This document shows, piece by piece, positions 1 through 13,659 of a DNA stretch of 64,000 nucleotides; the stretch's first letter is position 1, and each line of letters begins with the position of its first letter. The translations under genes were made by a program, and so were the position numbers. The DNA is from Dipetalonema caudispina. Its lineage: Eukaryota > Nematoda > Chromadorea > Rhabditida > Onchocercidae. The notes beneath the pieces were generated by a model, which made no database searches, had not been told where the DNA came from, and saw only the letters and a program-made list of their open reading frames with translations. The DNA lies in NCBI GenBank assembly GCA_013365325.1, contig JABVXV010000003.1:310001-374000 (forward strand). The letters run 5' to 3'.

Positions 1-3000
1 ATTAGGCTTCGAAATCAGTTCTTCGTATTTTGCTTCGATATTCGTCAACATATTCGCTAATCTTTCATTCTACAAGGGAAATCATAACTAATGAAAAAAC
101 TACTAAGAAAGAGAAAACATGTGCTAGAAAATATGGTTTACATTTTCCTTGACACAACTATTCTCAGATTTCAAACGTTGCAAATCTCTTTCCATCATTT
201 TAACAGACTCTTTCTTCACTTGCACTTCCTGCTGAAGTGACAATAACTTCTGGTTCGCTTCATTACACTCTGTCTGAAATAAAAAAGTACATAATCTCTT
301 CAAGAATTTGATAAAGCATGATGCTACTTTCCTGAACCTTTTAAAAAAATCTCAAGTGACAATGAACAAAATTGCATCTTTTTTCACTAAGTCAATCAGA
401 ACAAAAAAAATAAACCACGTATGACATAAGCCAAATCTATCAGCAGCTAAGGAAGGTAAGCATTAGATATAGAAAAACGCCATGATCCAATTTAAGATTT
501 TTTGGACAGCATCACAACAACGGCACCATAAGTTATAAATGATTAAAGCAACAAAGACTATTTGATCATCATAAAATTAATGGGAAATATACCGCCTTAC
601 TTCAAGATAAGCGTTCTGATCAGACAATCCACGACATTTTATATTGATAGCATCGCGACTTCTTTCACACAGATCCAAATCCTGTTGAAGCTTAACCATT
701 TCACTTCTTAAATCAGCAATATAATGGCTGACTTTAGTTAATTCCTCAAGATCTGCTCCGATTTGCGACAGCTGCAAAGTAAAACACTATTAGAGATTTA
801 GTCTCTTATGATCGAAGTACAAAGATATAGTATCCCTAATACTACTTGTTTTTAATAGCGATTCTCAATTAAATTACCTGAGCTAATGCCGCTATTTCCG
901 TATTTGCCGCTTCTACAATCGGTTTGTCAACTTGCTGCTCCTCAACAATGCCTAAACTTCCTTTTATAATACCAATAAATTCGCACATTTTGCTGTCCAA
1001 TCCAATAATCTCCTGCAATAAAAAAATGTTTCTCCTCCAAAAACGACATATTCGATAGCGACTAATACAAAACTGGAAAACTTACATTTCTGTAATGAGT
1101 CAATTCATTGTTACGCGATAATAGTTGGTCGTTATAATTTTGAACATCAGACAGAAGTTTCTGAAAACGGAAGCTGATGAGGAATAACACGTAAACTTAA
1201 TTTTATAGTATTTCCGAATACTCAAATATCCCTCCCTTTCTTTCTAAAGTGTATCTCACATACAAATTCCTGAGTTCAATTTTTTTCAAGTTCTCGACAT
1301 GGAAAGCTATTTTAGTTGTGAAATCAATAGTTACATGATATAAAATCGACACATTTCACGACATAATAAAATAGAATTCAATTCAAGCACATGCAAATGA
1401 CAATAATACTTCTATGATTGCAAAAAATATTTGCTAAGTCAGCAATCGTGAGTGAATCACGGAAAAGACGAGAAACGACGCTGTTTGTTTAGCAGTGAAT
1501 AGAAAGGAGTATGTATTAGGAATTAAGAGTATATAATTTGAAATTAAGTAACTAAGCAAATTACCTTGATCGATTCATCCCTTATTTTCAGAGTTTGAGT
1601 AAGTTCCGCAACTTCAATTTCTAATTCATGGCATTTCCCTGTCATTTCATCTCTTAGCTGTTTCATTTCAACTTCCCTCTCTGAAGCAAGAGCTTCTTTA
1701 GTTTTAACTTTTTGTTGAAGTTCTTGTAGTTTTCCATGCAGCTCATCGTATTGCTGGTTCTTGTGCTGAAGCTGCGTTTCTATATCTTTCATCGATGAAA
1801 TCATTTTATTTTCTTTTTCTGCCATGTTTTTTTTCAATTCATCCAGCTCATCGATCAGTTTCTGCTTTGATTCTTCCAGGTCAGTAACATGTGCTTGCAG
1901 TTTCTCATTGAGTTCTGTGGCTTCACTTGCTTTCATCTTCTCGTTTGCTAAGTCCGCGTTTAATTGTCTATAGGCTTTATGAGCTCGTGAAAGAGCCGAT
2001 ACATTCTGTAACAGGTATTTCATTTATTCAGTTAAAAAGATATACTAATATTATCACCGAGACCAATAAAAAATTGAGAAGGAAACCTGCTGATTTCCAC
2101 TGGATGATGCCGAAGATATACCGAAAGAACAATTCAATAATGAACGTTGCAAATGAGCAGATAAATCCCCCATACTTTCTTCCGCGGCTAAAAAATGAAA
2201 ACTTATAGCAATATTGGAATTAATGAGACTATAATTAAAATTAATTTAAGTTTTAATGATTTTTATTAACAAGCAACTCCGTTTATGGCTAATTCTTTCA
2301 CCTTATTAAGTCGATGCATCATTACAGAACGCTCTGACATGTATTTGAAATACCTTCAATATCACGGCTAATGTCAATGGTCGTTGCCAGTGAGTGGTCA
2401 AGATCGATGCGAAGTGCTTCTATCTCGCTTAGCAATTCTTTGCCTCGTTCACCTGCACCCAACTGATCAAGAAGAGTCTAAAAAAAACCACGTTAAACAA
2501 AAAAAAAAAAAAAAAAAAAATGTGTTCAAAAATTACTAATTGATACGATACTAGTGAATAAAAACAATTCTGCCATAAAACAAAGAGCGATACTATATGC
2601 CTCAAATGGCCAACTTTAGACTCAGAGCAAAGATTTTGAAATTAGCTATTAAGTTGTTCATCTAATTAATTAACTAACAAGCTACTGGTGACCCGAGGCT
2701 CAACAAACCTGTAAAAAATTTGCTGTACCACGCAATTTCTCGAAGAGATTGCTGCAAACAGACTGCAAAACAGAAAGTTTTTTCTTAACTCCACCAAGAT
2801 CTTCTGTAAGTACCAAAGACTTGCTCAAAAGGTCAGCCGCCGATGTTATGTTCAACTGAAAACGTTCCTTTCACCATACGTAAGGAAAAAATTACTGGGA
2901 AATTGACTATGCTGTATAAGTCAAGAACACCGTCAATATTTATCACCATTTCAGAAGCTCCCATGCTTCGTGCAGTATCATCTAGTTGCTCTTTTGAATA

Positions 3001-6000
3001 TCTCCCTCCAGAACCACTCACGGCATCAAACAGTGCAAGTTTTCCTCCTAACTCTTCCTCGCTTGATCCATCAGGAATAGTTTTATTTTGTGCTAGGAAT
3101 GCTGCCAATTTTTCATTCTGAAAAAAATTAATTTGAAAATACGTTATCCAGTCTTCTAACTTTACTACTAATATAAAAATTTATATTTTCTTTAATTTGC
3201 ATTCGACCAAATAACTGATTTTTCTATTTTTTTTTTTTAAATTAGTTCTTCAAACACGTTTTTTGGAAACAATTTTGAAATAAAATCTAAGGAAATGGCT
3301 TCGCTGAACTTGTGGTAAATGATAAGTTGAAATAAAATATATTTTCAAATGAAAGGTACTAAAACTAAATATTTCCTGATAATTAAAATAGAACTTCCCA
3401 CCTCACGTTCACAGCGCTTCGTATTCCATTCCGAGTTTTCATCATCTAGGGATGGCGTTTCGCTAGGTTCAATTTCCGATGTTAGATCGATGTTTATAGC
3501 ACCCCATTCAATTACTTTCTTTCGAATAGCATCATTTTCGACAGTAAACTGAAAACATTGATGTGATGCTCATCAATGCGACCCTATAATTTCGTGCAGA
3601 GCAAACATACTGAAAAGTACAAAAATAATGGAAAGCTGACAAGAACACTCATCTATTTCAATTAGTTTCATGCTGCGATGCAGATATTATTTTTGCTAAT
3701 ATTTTTGTGCCATTAATACAAAAGCATGTACCTCATTGATTTGATCTAATATTCCTTGAGCATAGGGATTCAATTTTGGAACATCATGATGCAGCGGACA
3801 CGAACTGCTTCCTTCCTTAATGACCACAAATAATATTTGGAAGTTCGGTTATAAAGAGATTTTTTTTTTTTGAATAAACTCACGACTTTTGAACTAGAAA
3901 ACGTTTCGGCATCACCAGATTTCAATTTTTTTAGCAATATACGAATAGTACGATCCCGTTTATTCAACGCAACTTCATTGACAGCATGAGCTTTCGCCAA
4001 CTGTTCTTCAGAGATCTAGAAAAGTTATTAGCAATATCACTTCAATTGAGGTAATGAAGTGATCGAGTGGTTTATTTCTCAAGTTTGCATAATGCTCATC
4101 AATTAATCAAGGCATCAACCTTGCAAGTGAAGAAGTAGCACTTGAAAACATGTATAATTTTTTATGACGATACAATTCTATCAATTGTAATAACCAATTC
4201 AGTTCGTTCCGAAAGCAATTCAAATACAAAGAAATAAAACAAAGGAATGGAGAAAGGGGAAAGGAGAGCGATTGAAGTTACGTTTCTGTAAGTAGCTATG
4301 TAAAATCGACAGAGAAAAATTAAACCTGCTTCTGATATTCTACTTCCTGTTTAGCTTCGTCCGCAATCTGTTGAAGCTTTGTCATTTCAGCTTTTAATGT
4401 CTCACACCGCATTTTCTCCTTCGTGTAATGAGCAGTCTGCTTTGCCAAATCATCTCGAGCAAGCTTTAGTTGGTCTTGCAATTGGATCATGTCATGTTCC
4501 ATTTTCATCCGAAACTTCTTTTCATCGACATTTTGTTGAAGGACTACCGAACGCAATTTCTCGATTTCCCTGCGCAACATTTGGAATGATTAATCAACAT
4601 CAAATGTAGCTACCTTCTAAATGATTAGACGGTGTAAAAAAAGAAGGATCGAAATGGATCACAACAAACAGTACTGTAATGTAGATTTTATTGATTAACA
4701 AGGCAATAAATGACAAGGCAATATTAGTTTTTGAACCTACATGCCTCTCTCCGATATCAGTGAGATAGTGCTCAAAGAACTGTCGCCCTGACTTTCATTA
4801 CCATCATCATGTTCACCATGCCTTTCAGATAACTGTCGGCGGAGCTAAAAACTGAGCAAGAAATTCAAGCAAAAGAACCATTGGCATACTCCTGCAGCTT
4901 GTAGTCAAACTAAGCCTCAGCAAAAAACCACTCTAGCATTAAGAATCAAAGAACTTTAGAGAAAAAACTATGGCAGCGACCTCTTTCAACTCGGCTGCAA
5001 GTTCATCCCTGTCCATAAAAAGCCTTTCGCATTTCTTCTCCCAATCATTCCTTTCACTCTCGAATTTCGACCTTTCTTCATCGAGTTTTTTCTTTTGTGA
5101 GTGCCACATTTGTTCCATTTCTACTCGTCGGATTTTCTCATTATCCAGTTCTGTCTGCATCATTATATACTAGAAAAAAGAATGTTGAAACATCGAAGAC
5201 TTCGAAAAAAACCAACGTTTAAAGGTGAGATAATGTCAACAGCTTTCAAAGCGATCTCGATAAATCATTTTTTCTGCCCTCCCATGTCCCTTTTAAACAG
5301 CAAACAAATAATAAGGAATAAGTGGAAAATCAACATGATTTACTTCTTCAGTGAAATCCTTTCCTTCATTGTCTAGTATTGACGGCAAATTTCTTTTTAA
5401 CATAAACAGTTGTGATTTCAAGTCGAATACTTCTGCTTTAAGCTGTTTGTTCTCCTCCTTAGTTTCAGCAATATTTAGATAAGTACGGCGATGTGGTAAT
5501 AATAACGTGCCTGAATTTACCAGTAAGCGAGAGAATATTTAAGAATAATTATGGATAAAAACCAGAAATTTACCAACATTTCCACTCTTACTAAAGGAAA
5601 AAAAAAGGATCATAAATCAACCTTCACTGAAAGCTGCCGCGACAGGTGTTGCATCTGACGAAACACTTCTGAAAAATCCTTCGTCATGAATTTGGAACTA
5701 CTTACATATAAATTAAATTTCAGGTAATATATATAACCTTATATGTCTAATTGTACTGGGAGTTAATGCGCTACTTCCACAATCCACTGGTGTGTGCTCT
5801 TTCTGGGAAATATCGACCTGAAAGATTAAGACCTCATTAGAAAAACACAATCGAAACTCTAATTTTTACTTAATTTGTAAGAAAAACCTGTGTCGGTTTA
5901 TGAGTATTAAGAAGGCATTTCGCTTCCTCTGTTAGTGAATCCTGCGTGGCATCCTGACCATCTCGATCGCTGATCTCATGAACGAAATTGCACTCCATGT

Positions 6001-6031
6001 CATTATCCTCTGTTATGTTTCCAGATGCCAT
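1..6031 (-). CDS. Long coiled-coil protein, 3' end beyond the window
   Basis: I do not recognise this gene. Twenty exons join in one frame and give 968 residues before the left edge: 5888-6031, 5738-5817, 5622-5668, 5344-5510, 4981-5169, 4741-4844, 4326-4569, 3884-4015, 3732-3815, 3402-3548, 2947-3117, 2709-2855, 2354-2477, 2087-2187, 1565-2005, 1086-1160, 878-1012, 601-771, 142-273 and 1-69. The start ATG lies one base after TTTAG, a likely trans-splice acceptor. The first ~145 residues are acidic and low in structure. Almost everything after is heptad-rich coiled coil, notably exons 5, 7, 15 and 18, with short non-helical breaks. A conspicuous stretch, LFEKLRGTANFLQ, sits in exon 12. A centrosomal, spindle or Golgi scaffold would fit such a layout, but that is inference. 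The gene is divergent from aha-1, with 2.2 kb between them. Confidence 0.8.
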
Positions 6032-7340
6032 TCTAAATTAATATCATTATACTTTTCTTTTATAACTCTCATAATTTGATTCCAGACGCCCACCGTTTTC
6101 TAAATCCGTGATCATCATGATTGTCCAGCATAACAATTTATTATTGGATGGCAATGACACACTACATACAGTGTTTATCACTGATTCACATTGTTCTCTT
6201 TGACTCATTCTTGTTAAGGAATGTATTGTTAAACTTGGTAAGTTTGACAATAAATGAGCAGAACTTAGTCTAAGCAACATAGATTTATAGCGATAACAAG
6301 TGGTGCTACTGACTATATATATCATTCGAAGTATGAAAATGGAAAAATTTATGGTAAAAGTTATTTCCATACTTTGCTATTCTCATCTACCAAACAATAA
6401 CAAGCAATTCTCAACTGGAATATATTAGTTAATTCGAAGTTGAAATTTCTAATTTCTAAGGCACAATAAATATTCAAGTAAACTCTCTCCCTCCCACCTT
6501 ATCACATCCAACTCACGTCACTAAATTAACATCAAGCAAGTGACATTTGAACTTTGCTTTTAGCGCCTTTCATTTGAAAATGGGATAGGTAGTAGTATAA
6601 AGCAGCACAAAATCTGGCAGGGATATTAGCACACAGCTCAATTGATATTTTTGTTTGATATTTAAGTTGATAAATTTTAGACTCATCAAATTTGCATATA
6701 AACAAAATCAGTCATTTTTTTCTTTGTTGTCATCCTCTTCCTCTTAACTTATTATATTATCTCATTCTTTCTTTCAATGACTCATTATCCATCTTATGTT
6801 CTATCTCTATGCTTCAGATGAGTCATTCTTGTGACTTCTTTATTTCATTCCGGATGTGTTGAGTGTGATCGTTGAGTCATTTGAAGATTCACACAGAAAC
6901 GGAATTATACCGTATATAGCACTCGTTACCATAATACTTTCTTAATGGTAACTATATATCCATGTAAAACAGATAACTCTTTATTGTTAATTGAATATTC
7001 AGGAATAACCGGATTCGCCTGAATTATCTTCGATAATGCTTCAATATGTTAATGAAGAGTAAACAAATAATACGTATATCGTACTGTATTTCTACAGGAG
7101 GGTATGAGTTCTACTGGATTAGTGAATGAGTGACCAATGAATGTAACTATGAAAATGACACAATATTCACGATTGTTGTCATTTTACTGAATGTAATACA
7201 ACTCTACTAATGTTTACTTATAACACTGAAGTGGAAAGATGATGAGAGAAGGGTAGGGTACAGATAGACAAACCAAACCCTATTAGATATTTGCACACGC
7301 ACACAACTGCTTAATAAGCGAAAAAGCAATGTATAGATAG

Positions 7341-7380
<40 letters not shown>

Positions 7381-8272
7381 CTGTCTGTCTTCACACCTTC
7401 CTTTTATGAACGTTATGGTTAACCTTATCGTTTATTCCGAATGATTGGTTGGGAAACAGGAGTGTCTGTCTGCATTATTATTGTCCTCACTTTTTCACCC
7501 TACTCAATGTAATGCCATGAAATGGGTATTCAATTACTTGAAAATATCCTCATTAAAGTATGAGAACGTTGTAACTACCTCATCTATATTTTCCTAGTTT
7601 AGATTCCTTTCCTTTGCGGGTTCTCTGCTGGAAAGAAAAAAGTATCAGTGATTATTTAATAGAATTATGAGTCTTGGCTCATCTATTGAAAGCACTAGTC
7701 ATCATCGATATGTAAGCGATAGTATGGATTGTTTAGATCAGTAGAAGTTAAGACTATTCTTGGCTTGTTTCAAATTCCTCATATGTGTCTCGCTGTGTTT
7801 TACCATTCTTATCTCAGTGTATCAGATGAGATGTTCTAATGGATGGTTCTCGTAAACGTAAGGGTTTGATCAAAGATTTTTGAAATGGGTTAAGAGTCAG
7901 ACCTTTGTGCAGTCTGTTTTCTGATCGTTTAACCATGCTTCTATAGCAAAAATGGTCATATATTTCGAGCATATGTGTCGAGTATCTTTAGAAAGATCCG
8001 AATGAAAGAGACAGGCAAGATGCAAATTCACATCTCGCTTTTAAAGAGTTTTCGGTTTTCACGGGCAACTTATGTTCGAACCGCATCTTTTGGACTATTC
8101 AGGATTGATTATTTCTGTCTTTAGCTCACTGGATTAGAATTTTTGTCTCTTCAGGAATCATCCTGAAAATTGAAGTTCTCCACAACGGTTCCTTATGAAA
8201 GTCATATTTGAATCGGTCGTTATGAAGGAATGAAATTATTTGTTGCATGAAACTGTTCAAAGGTAATTAAGT
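6032..8272. promoter_or_regulatory. Divergent intergenic region between coiled-coil gene and aha-1
   Basis: No convincing coding exon on either strand. It is AT-rich and must hold the 5' regulatory DNA and any untranslated exons of both flanking divergent genes. The only clear structure is a TG microsatellite near 7346-7392. Confidence 0.5.
7346..7392. repeat. (TG)n microsatellite with TGTC tail
   Basis: About fifteen TG units (7346-7376) are followed by three TGTC-like units. It is a simple-sequence repeat in the divergent promoter region, likely polymorphic in length. Confidence 0.9.
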
Positions 8273-11200
8273 ATGTTGCAGAAAATCTCGGCGTTGTTCG
8301 AAACTAAATGGCATAAGATGTCGAGTGGGAGCGGTCAGGGAGCAATACCAGTCCCAGGACCAGTCGTGGCACAGTCTGTAGATGCTTGGGCGCAAAATAT
8401 GTCAGTCATATATACTTTTAATTATTCATTACCAGCAAACGTGACATTCCTTTTTTACTCTTTCTTATCATTTCTTTATTAATGGGCATTAAGAGATTAT
8501 CCGAAGCCGTTGAAACTTCAGCTAAGCTAAAGTACTATTTATGTAATTGCTAGGACGGATATTGGAGGATTAAACGGATCGGTGTCAAAGTATGCACGGA
8601 TGGATGGGATAGGATTAAGAATTGGTGAAAGTGAAGATCCTGGATCAGATAGTAAAGAGCGATTCGCACGTGAAAATCACAGTGAAATTGAACGACGGAG
8701 GAGGAATAAAATGACGCAATATATCAATGAACTTGCCGAAATGGTACCTCAGTGCGCTGCTCTTGGTCGCAAGCCGGATAAGTTAACTATTTTAAGGATG
8801 GCTGTCTCCCACATGAAGGTTGCTCAATTTTCTCATACATGATTCTAGATGATTTCAGGCTCTTATGGTTTTGTATGTTAAACTGTTTGAGGTAGAACTT
8901 TATAAATCCATAATTGGTAAAACGTTTTGACGCATATTAGTTTAACTGAGGGTAGTCATCTATTGCAGGCGATTCGTGGTGGTTCACAAAATGAAGCCTC
9001 ATATAAACCGTCTTTTTTGACAGATCAAGAGTTGAAGCACTTGATCTTAGAAGCAGCCAATGGCTTTTTGTTTGTTGTTTGTTGTGACACAGGAAGAATT
9101 CTTTATGTGGCCGACTCCATTGTTCCTGTTCTCAACATGCGCCAGGTCTAGAAATTATCAGCATAGCTCTTTTAAAATGATATATTAGAAAGTCGTTTTC
9201 CAATTATTCGGAGTTTTGACTATTCGAAATCATTCCGATGTCAGATATCGCTCTCAGATAACCGTAGTTTATTTCTTGGAATAAAGCAGCTGTCAGTTTA
9301 TTTGTCAGTAGGATGCGAATACGAATTGATGGACATTGATATTTTTGTTGATTTTTATACTTCACAGTAGTAGGATGATTTTATTGCCAGTAGTGACGAG
9401 TATAGGAAAGCTATCATTAAAAAAAAAAACAGAAATTTATGTAAGTGTGTAAATTATCAGTTATCTTCGCGATTTCGTTATTGACAGCATATCATTTTTG
9501 CTCTTCAATATTGTGGAACATACGCTTTATTTTCTCTATTTTCTCTTTCCATTAATCATTGGTTCATATAGTTCGCATTTAAGGATGATTGGCTGCATCA
9601 TGTTATCTACGACTTGGTACATCCTGATGATATGGAAAAAGTAAGGGATCAATTATGCGGAAGTGAAGCAAGCTTAAATCGAGTACTTGATTTGAAAACT
9701 GGTACTGTTAAAAAAGAGCAAGGTTCCATTCGCGTTCATATGAGTTGCCGTCGTGGTTTCATTTGCAGGTAAAGAGTTTTTATTCCCTTCGTTCTACAGC
9801 TTGTCTCGCTACTGAAATTCTAAGAGTAGTTTATCCAATTAATATTCTTGGGATCAAATGTCATTGTAGATTAGTTTCTATATTTAATGAGTTAACAAAT
9901 TATTTTTAAGTGATTGATCTTCTGAACTCTATCTAAACTCAAAAAAGAAATAAGGAACAGAAAATACAAAAAATCTCCAATACGCACTTCTTATGACATG
10001 GAATGAAGTTTAGAACAACTTGTTAAATGGTTGTTGATATCGTTGATAATTTCTTCATATTTCATGCACAACAACATTTGGTGATTTGCATGTTATTTGT
10101 TTTACCTAGAATGAGACTGGGGCCGTTGGAACCTCTTCATCGTCTCTGTAATCGACGACCCATCTTCACACATAACGGACAGAATTATGTAGTAGTACAT
10201 TGTACCGGTTATATCAAGAATTCGCCACCGAATGGTCTTGGACTTGATTCACCATCATCAAGTTGTCTTGTTGCTATTGCACGATTGCAAGTTGCTAGTA
10301 TGCCGATCAGTAGTGAACAAAATTCCGCTTCACAGTTTTCAGTTAGGCTTGCAGAAGATGGGAAGGTGAATAGCCATTTTTATTTCAGTTTTGTTGTAAA
10401 ATTTCAATGTCTTTTGTGATACTTATCTGAGATACCAAAATCACTGTTTACTGCTTTTCTAGATAACATTTGTGGAACAAAGAGCAGCGATTCTGTTGTC
10501 TATGCCCACGGAGCAGATATTAGGACGTTATTGGTGGCAGATTGTACATCCTGCAGATGAACAAACTGTGCACGATACCTTCATGCATATTATCCAAGTA
10601 ACCGGCAGTATCTCCGTCAGATCTTTCACATTTTTACCTTTCTGTTCTCCACTTATTAAATAAGAAGTTCTGTAGGGGTTTCAGCATGGAAATGTCCAGG
10701 TATTCATAGCTTAATATGAAGCATTACAGGATTTCTAGTTTTGAATTCATCCCAGTTTTCTCATTACTCTTTGCATGTTGTCATGGTAGCAGGAGGTACT
10801 TTGATTGTTTCAGAACTCAGTAGAGGCATACTAACAGTAGCTGTTTGCTCGAATCATTCGTATTTCAGAAAATTTGATCATATTATCTTGTAGGATCAAG
10901 GTACGCAAATATCAGTTCGATTAAGGACACAAACAGATTTCATTCCGTGCGCAGTCACCGCCCATAGATTTTTAAATCCATATTCAGAGCAGTTTGAATA
11001 TGTGGTTGCTACGCATATAATGATTCCAAATGAAAACGAAAGCTGGCAAGCTAGTTCTCAGGTAACTTGCCTCGTCAGTGGAGGTGAAACGCAAAACTAC
11101 AGTTGTTGTTTAATTCTCATATCATTTCGATGTAAGACTAATAAACTATGCTTATGAAAGATGAAGTAGGAGTGACAAACAGGAGATAATTTTGATAATG

Positions 11201-11436
11201 TTGATGTAAAAGTCATACACGACATTAAGCTGGAGAATGTGATCCTTTATTCATCATTCTCATTAAGTTTGTCAATTATATGATTTTAGGTGTTCCCAAC
11301 AGCACCATCTGAATTCGATCCATCGTCAGGTAACGAATGGTCGTCCACTACCAGTTTTGGGTCCGATGGTGTTGTACCTGGTACCAGAAGACATATGTGG
11401 AATGCGGAACAATGGGAACAATATGGTCAACGGTAA
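8273..11436 (+). CDS. aha-1: ARNT-type bHLH-PAS transcription factor (AHA-1 orthologue)
   Basis: This is the common dimer partner for bHLH-PAS factors such as AHR, HIF and SIM; it acts in the nucleus. Eight exons join in frame: 8273-8400, 8554-8818, 8969-9145, 9572-9768, 10110-10365, 10463-10597, 10894-11061 and 11290-11436, giving 490 residues. The basic region contains [16 protein letters not shown] (about residues 81-96), then the HLH ending in [14 protein letters not shown] starts with [16 protein letters not shown] and runs through [16 protein letters not shown] spans exons 6-7 and ends in the [15 protein letters not shown] strand region. The C-terminal tail is short, as in the C. elegans protein, and lacks the long glutamine-rich activation domain of vertebrate ARNT. 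The start is uncertain: ATGTTGCAG at 8273 could itself be a splice acceptor, which would move translation to the ATG at 8318 (MSSGSGQ). Confidence 0.95.
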
Positions 11437-11744
11437 TGGATGGGATAATATGTATGAGCTTTTGCATTAATTAATTTGCTGACTACCGTGATATTTCATG
11501 TTTTTGTTATACGACCAGTTTATTATCTGTAAAGATATATGCATAAACTTGTAAAAGAAAATATTTGATAATAAATCTGTATTAAATGGTTGTGATAACT
11601 GGATAAACAACAGAAAAAACTGCAACTGCATAGTCTTAAAAATATATTTTTGAATTCCTGTCATGTTTTTATCGAGATATTTAAATAAATGGTTAATGAC
11701 AACGCAACATGATAATATCTACAATTTCTTATAAAATTTTTAAA

Positions 11745-12016
11745 AAAATTAGTGGGACTTTTTTCCCCATAATGTGTGGGAAGGATATGGCTATAGGTGT
11801 TTGGGAACTCAAAAATTCAAGTAAGGTTGCGTAGTCCCTGTGGAGGATATCATCACAATTGAACAGAACTTGGAAGCCGGGGTCATGTTGTCAGTGAGCT
11901 GATGCGTTGAAATATTTCACCATGGCGAGGTGAGTTTTGACCAAGTAGTCGGTTCTGCCAAAGCAAAGTCGTTCTACCTGCTGCTTATGAGAAGCAGATG
12001 GCCAGAATATGTAACA
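11745..12016 (-). pseudogene. Degenerate reading frame downstream of mL43
   Basis: On the minus strand an otherwise open frame of about 90 codons reads like protein (for example QVERLCFGRTDYLVKTHLAM and FQVLFNCDDILHRDYATLLE) but has an in-frame TGA near 11891 and no usable start. I do not recognise the family. Base composition is less AT-rich than the flanks. Together with the fragment at 12500-12740 it may be the remains of one decayed gene or mobile element. It could also be chance. Confidence 0.35.
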
Positions 12017-12021
12017 GTGTA

Positions 12022-13139
12022 TTAGCGTGAGTCACTAATTTTTTCATCAACTAATGACGATACGTATTCCGTAGCTGATAACTCAGCAGTACGATGGCGC
12101 GAAAATTTCCTCTCTGACAATTCGGAAATATTCAATTCAGAATTGATATTGAGCATTGGATTCCACATTCCTTGTACCGAAGCGACTTGAGCAGACTGTC
12201 GCGAAACTAGATCAACTACTGGAAGACCACTTCGAGTCCGTAATAGATTGAGATGTCTTCCCACCTGTTCTGCATCGAAATTCTTCAAAACAATCTGAAT
12301 TATGCGTCCATTTCCATACTCCGCTCTCAGCACCGGAATATTCTGCCTGGAAACAAATAATACTGGATTTAGGTCAATCAAATAGAAGCACATGTCAGAC
12401 ATACTTCTTCACTGTAAATGAATTTTGAACTAATAGAACTGTAATCTCAATTGCTATCGTTCTGAATTACAGAAATGATAACAATTGAGGAGGCATCAAC
12501 CCACATATCCTGAAAGCTTGACAAAAGCTATGATGACATCCTTAGCAAGAAGATCATAAGAACGAAGGCTTTGTCAGTGTGCTGATGACACTAGCTTTCT
12601 CCAAAAAATCAACATGCGAGAGTGTTTGAGGTGCAGTGTGGAAATAAGTTGCTACAACGAAATAATCTGCTCCAAAAGTGGCATGCAAATGGACGGGGCC
12701 ATCAATACTTGGCGCTATCGGATTTCTGATCGAGCAATAGTTTTCAAGTATTAGTTACATCATGGCTATTAACTGTTCAACAACTTGAACTTGACAATGT
12801 TATCAGCTATGATCTTGTTTCCAATATATTACTTAAAATCTGAGGAATGAGTACGCAATATTTTTACACGTTTCAAATATGTATTTCTCTGATAACTTCT
12901 CGATAGCAACAGAAGAAAGAAGGATAAAAAAAAGAAAAACCGATAAACCTGATGGGTTGGACGTAAACAACCACGGAGGGATTTTGTGATGCGAATTGAG
13001 ATAACAACCCACTACTGATGAAGTGCCTTACTCCAGAGCTGCACTCATTCTTGCGGCAGAATCGAACGGTGATCCGATGCAATTGGGGGATATATTTAGT
13101 TGCAGCGTTGTTGAACGGCGTACAGGGATAGCCACTCAT
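12022..13139 (-). CDS. mrpl-43: Mitochondrial large-subunit ribosomal protein mL43
   Basis: A component of the mitochondrial large ribosomal subunit. Two exons, 12949-13139 and 12022-12346, join in phase to give 171 residues, close to the usual family length. The L43/S25/CI-B8 thioredoxin-like domain is clear: an N-terminal half with the pattern RFCRKNECSSGVRHFI and FASQNPSVVVYVQP, then EYGNGR and the conserved terminal QGMWNP motif. The start at 13139 (MSGYPCTPFNN) matches the position of family starts; the frame stays open upstream without a better candidate. The 602-base intron holds a decayed frame. It is divergent from RTF2 (520 bases apart) and convergent with aha-1 (585 bases). Confidence 0.9.
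12500..12740 (-). pseudogene. Degenerate reading frame inside the mL43 intron
   Basis: A minus-strand frame from about 12740 to a stop at 12554 reads IDGPVHLHATFGADYFVVAT followed by YFHTAPQTLSHVDFLEKASV. After the stop, the +1 frame continues with RSYDLLAKDVIIAFVKLSGY, which suggests one frameshifted ancestral frame. No start or splice signals make it a working exon of mL43, whose exons join without it. I do not recognise the source protein. Confidence 0.35.
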
Positions 13140-13659
13140 GCGCCATCCATAGTTTAAATGCATCGCTGCAGTATAACATATCTTAATTCTATCCACACGT
13201 GGTTTTGATGGCATCGTGCTATCTGCAACGAAGAATTTATCAACGTATTCAAATTTACTATCAAACAACATACACATGAACAAAGCAACATATATTTGAG
13301 AAGGGTAGTATGATTTGGGAATAATTTCTAGCGAAGACAATTCTCTTCCTTTTCTGTTTGTATAAAAGTCAAATTATTCCTGATCACTGTCAATTACTTC
13401 CTGATAAAGCACTCGCAAACAATTCCTGAAAATAAATGAACAAAAACGGGAGAAGATAATAATGTATGAGAAGTGTGGGAGAAATGATTTGCATATCGGA
13501 TACGTTAAATGTATGCAAACTGGTGAGTGGATCTTTTGGTACTTAAGCCTGGGTTTGAAGCATAAGAGGTGTGGTGGAATAGTTAATTAATATAGTTTTA
13601 ATAGGTTGCGAAATGTACATCTGTGCTATATGTATAAAGCAATGAATTCAGGAAGTGAT
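13140..13659. promoter_or_regulatory. Shared divergent promoter region of mL43 and RTF2
   Basis: The two start codons are 520 bases apart on opposite strands, so both promoters lie here. No TATA box or other named element is evident. A TTCAG at about 13646-13650, just upstream of the RTF2 ATG, looks like a trans-splice acceptor. Confidence 0.45.

Noticed and set aside
2501..2520. Poly(A) run as a possible retroposon tail
   Set aside because: It lies within a short intron of the coiled-coil gene with no adjacent retroposed sequence or target duplication.
4970..5173. Plus-strand serine/phenylalanine-rich frame
   Set aside because: It is the complement of a coiled-coil exon of the left-hand gene.
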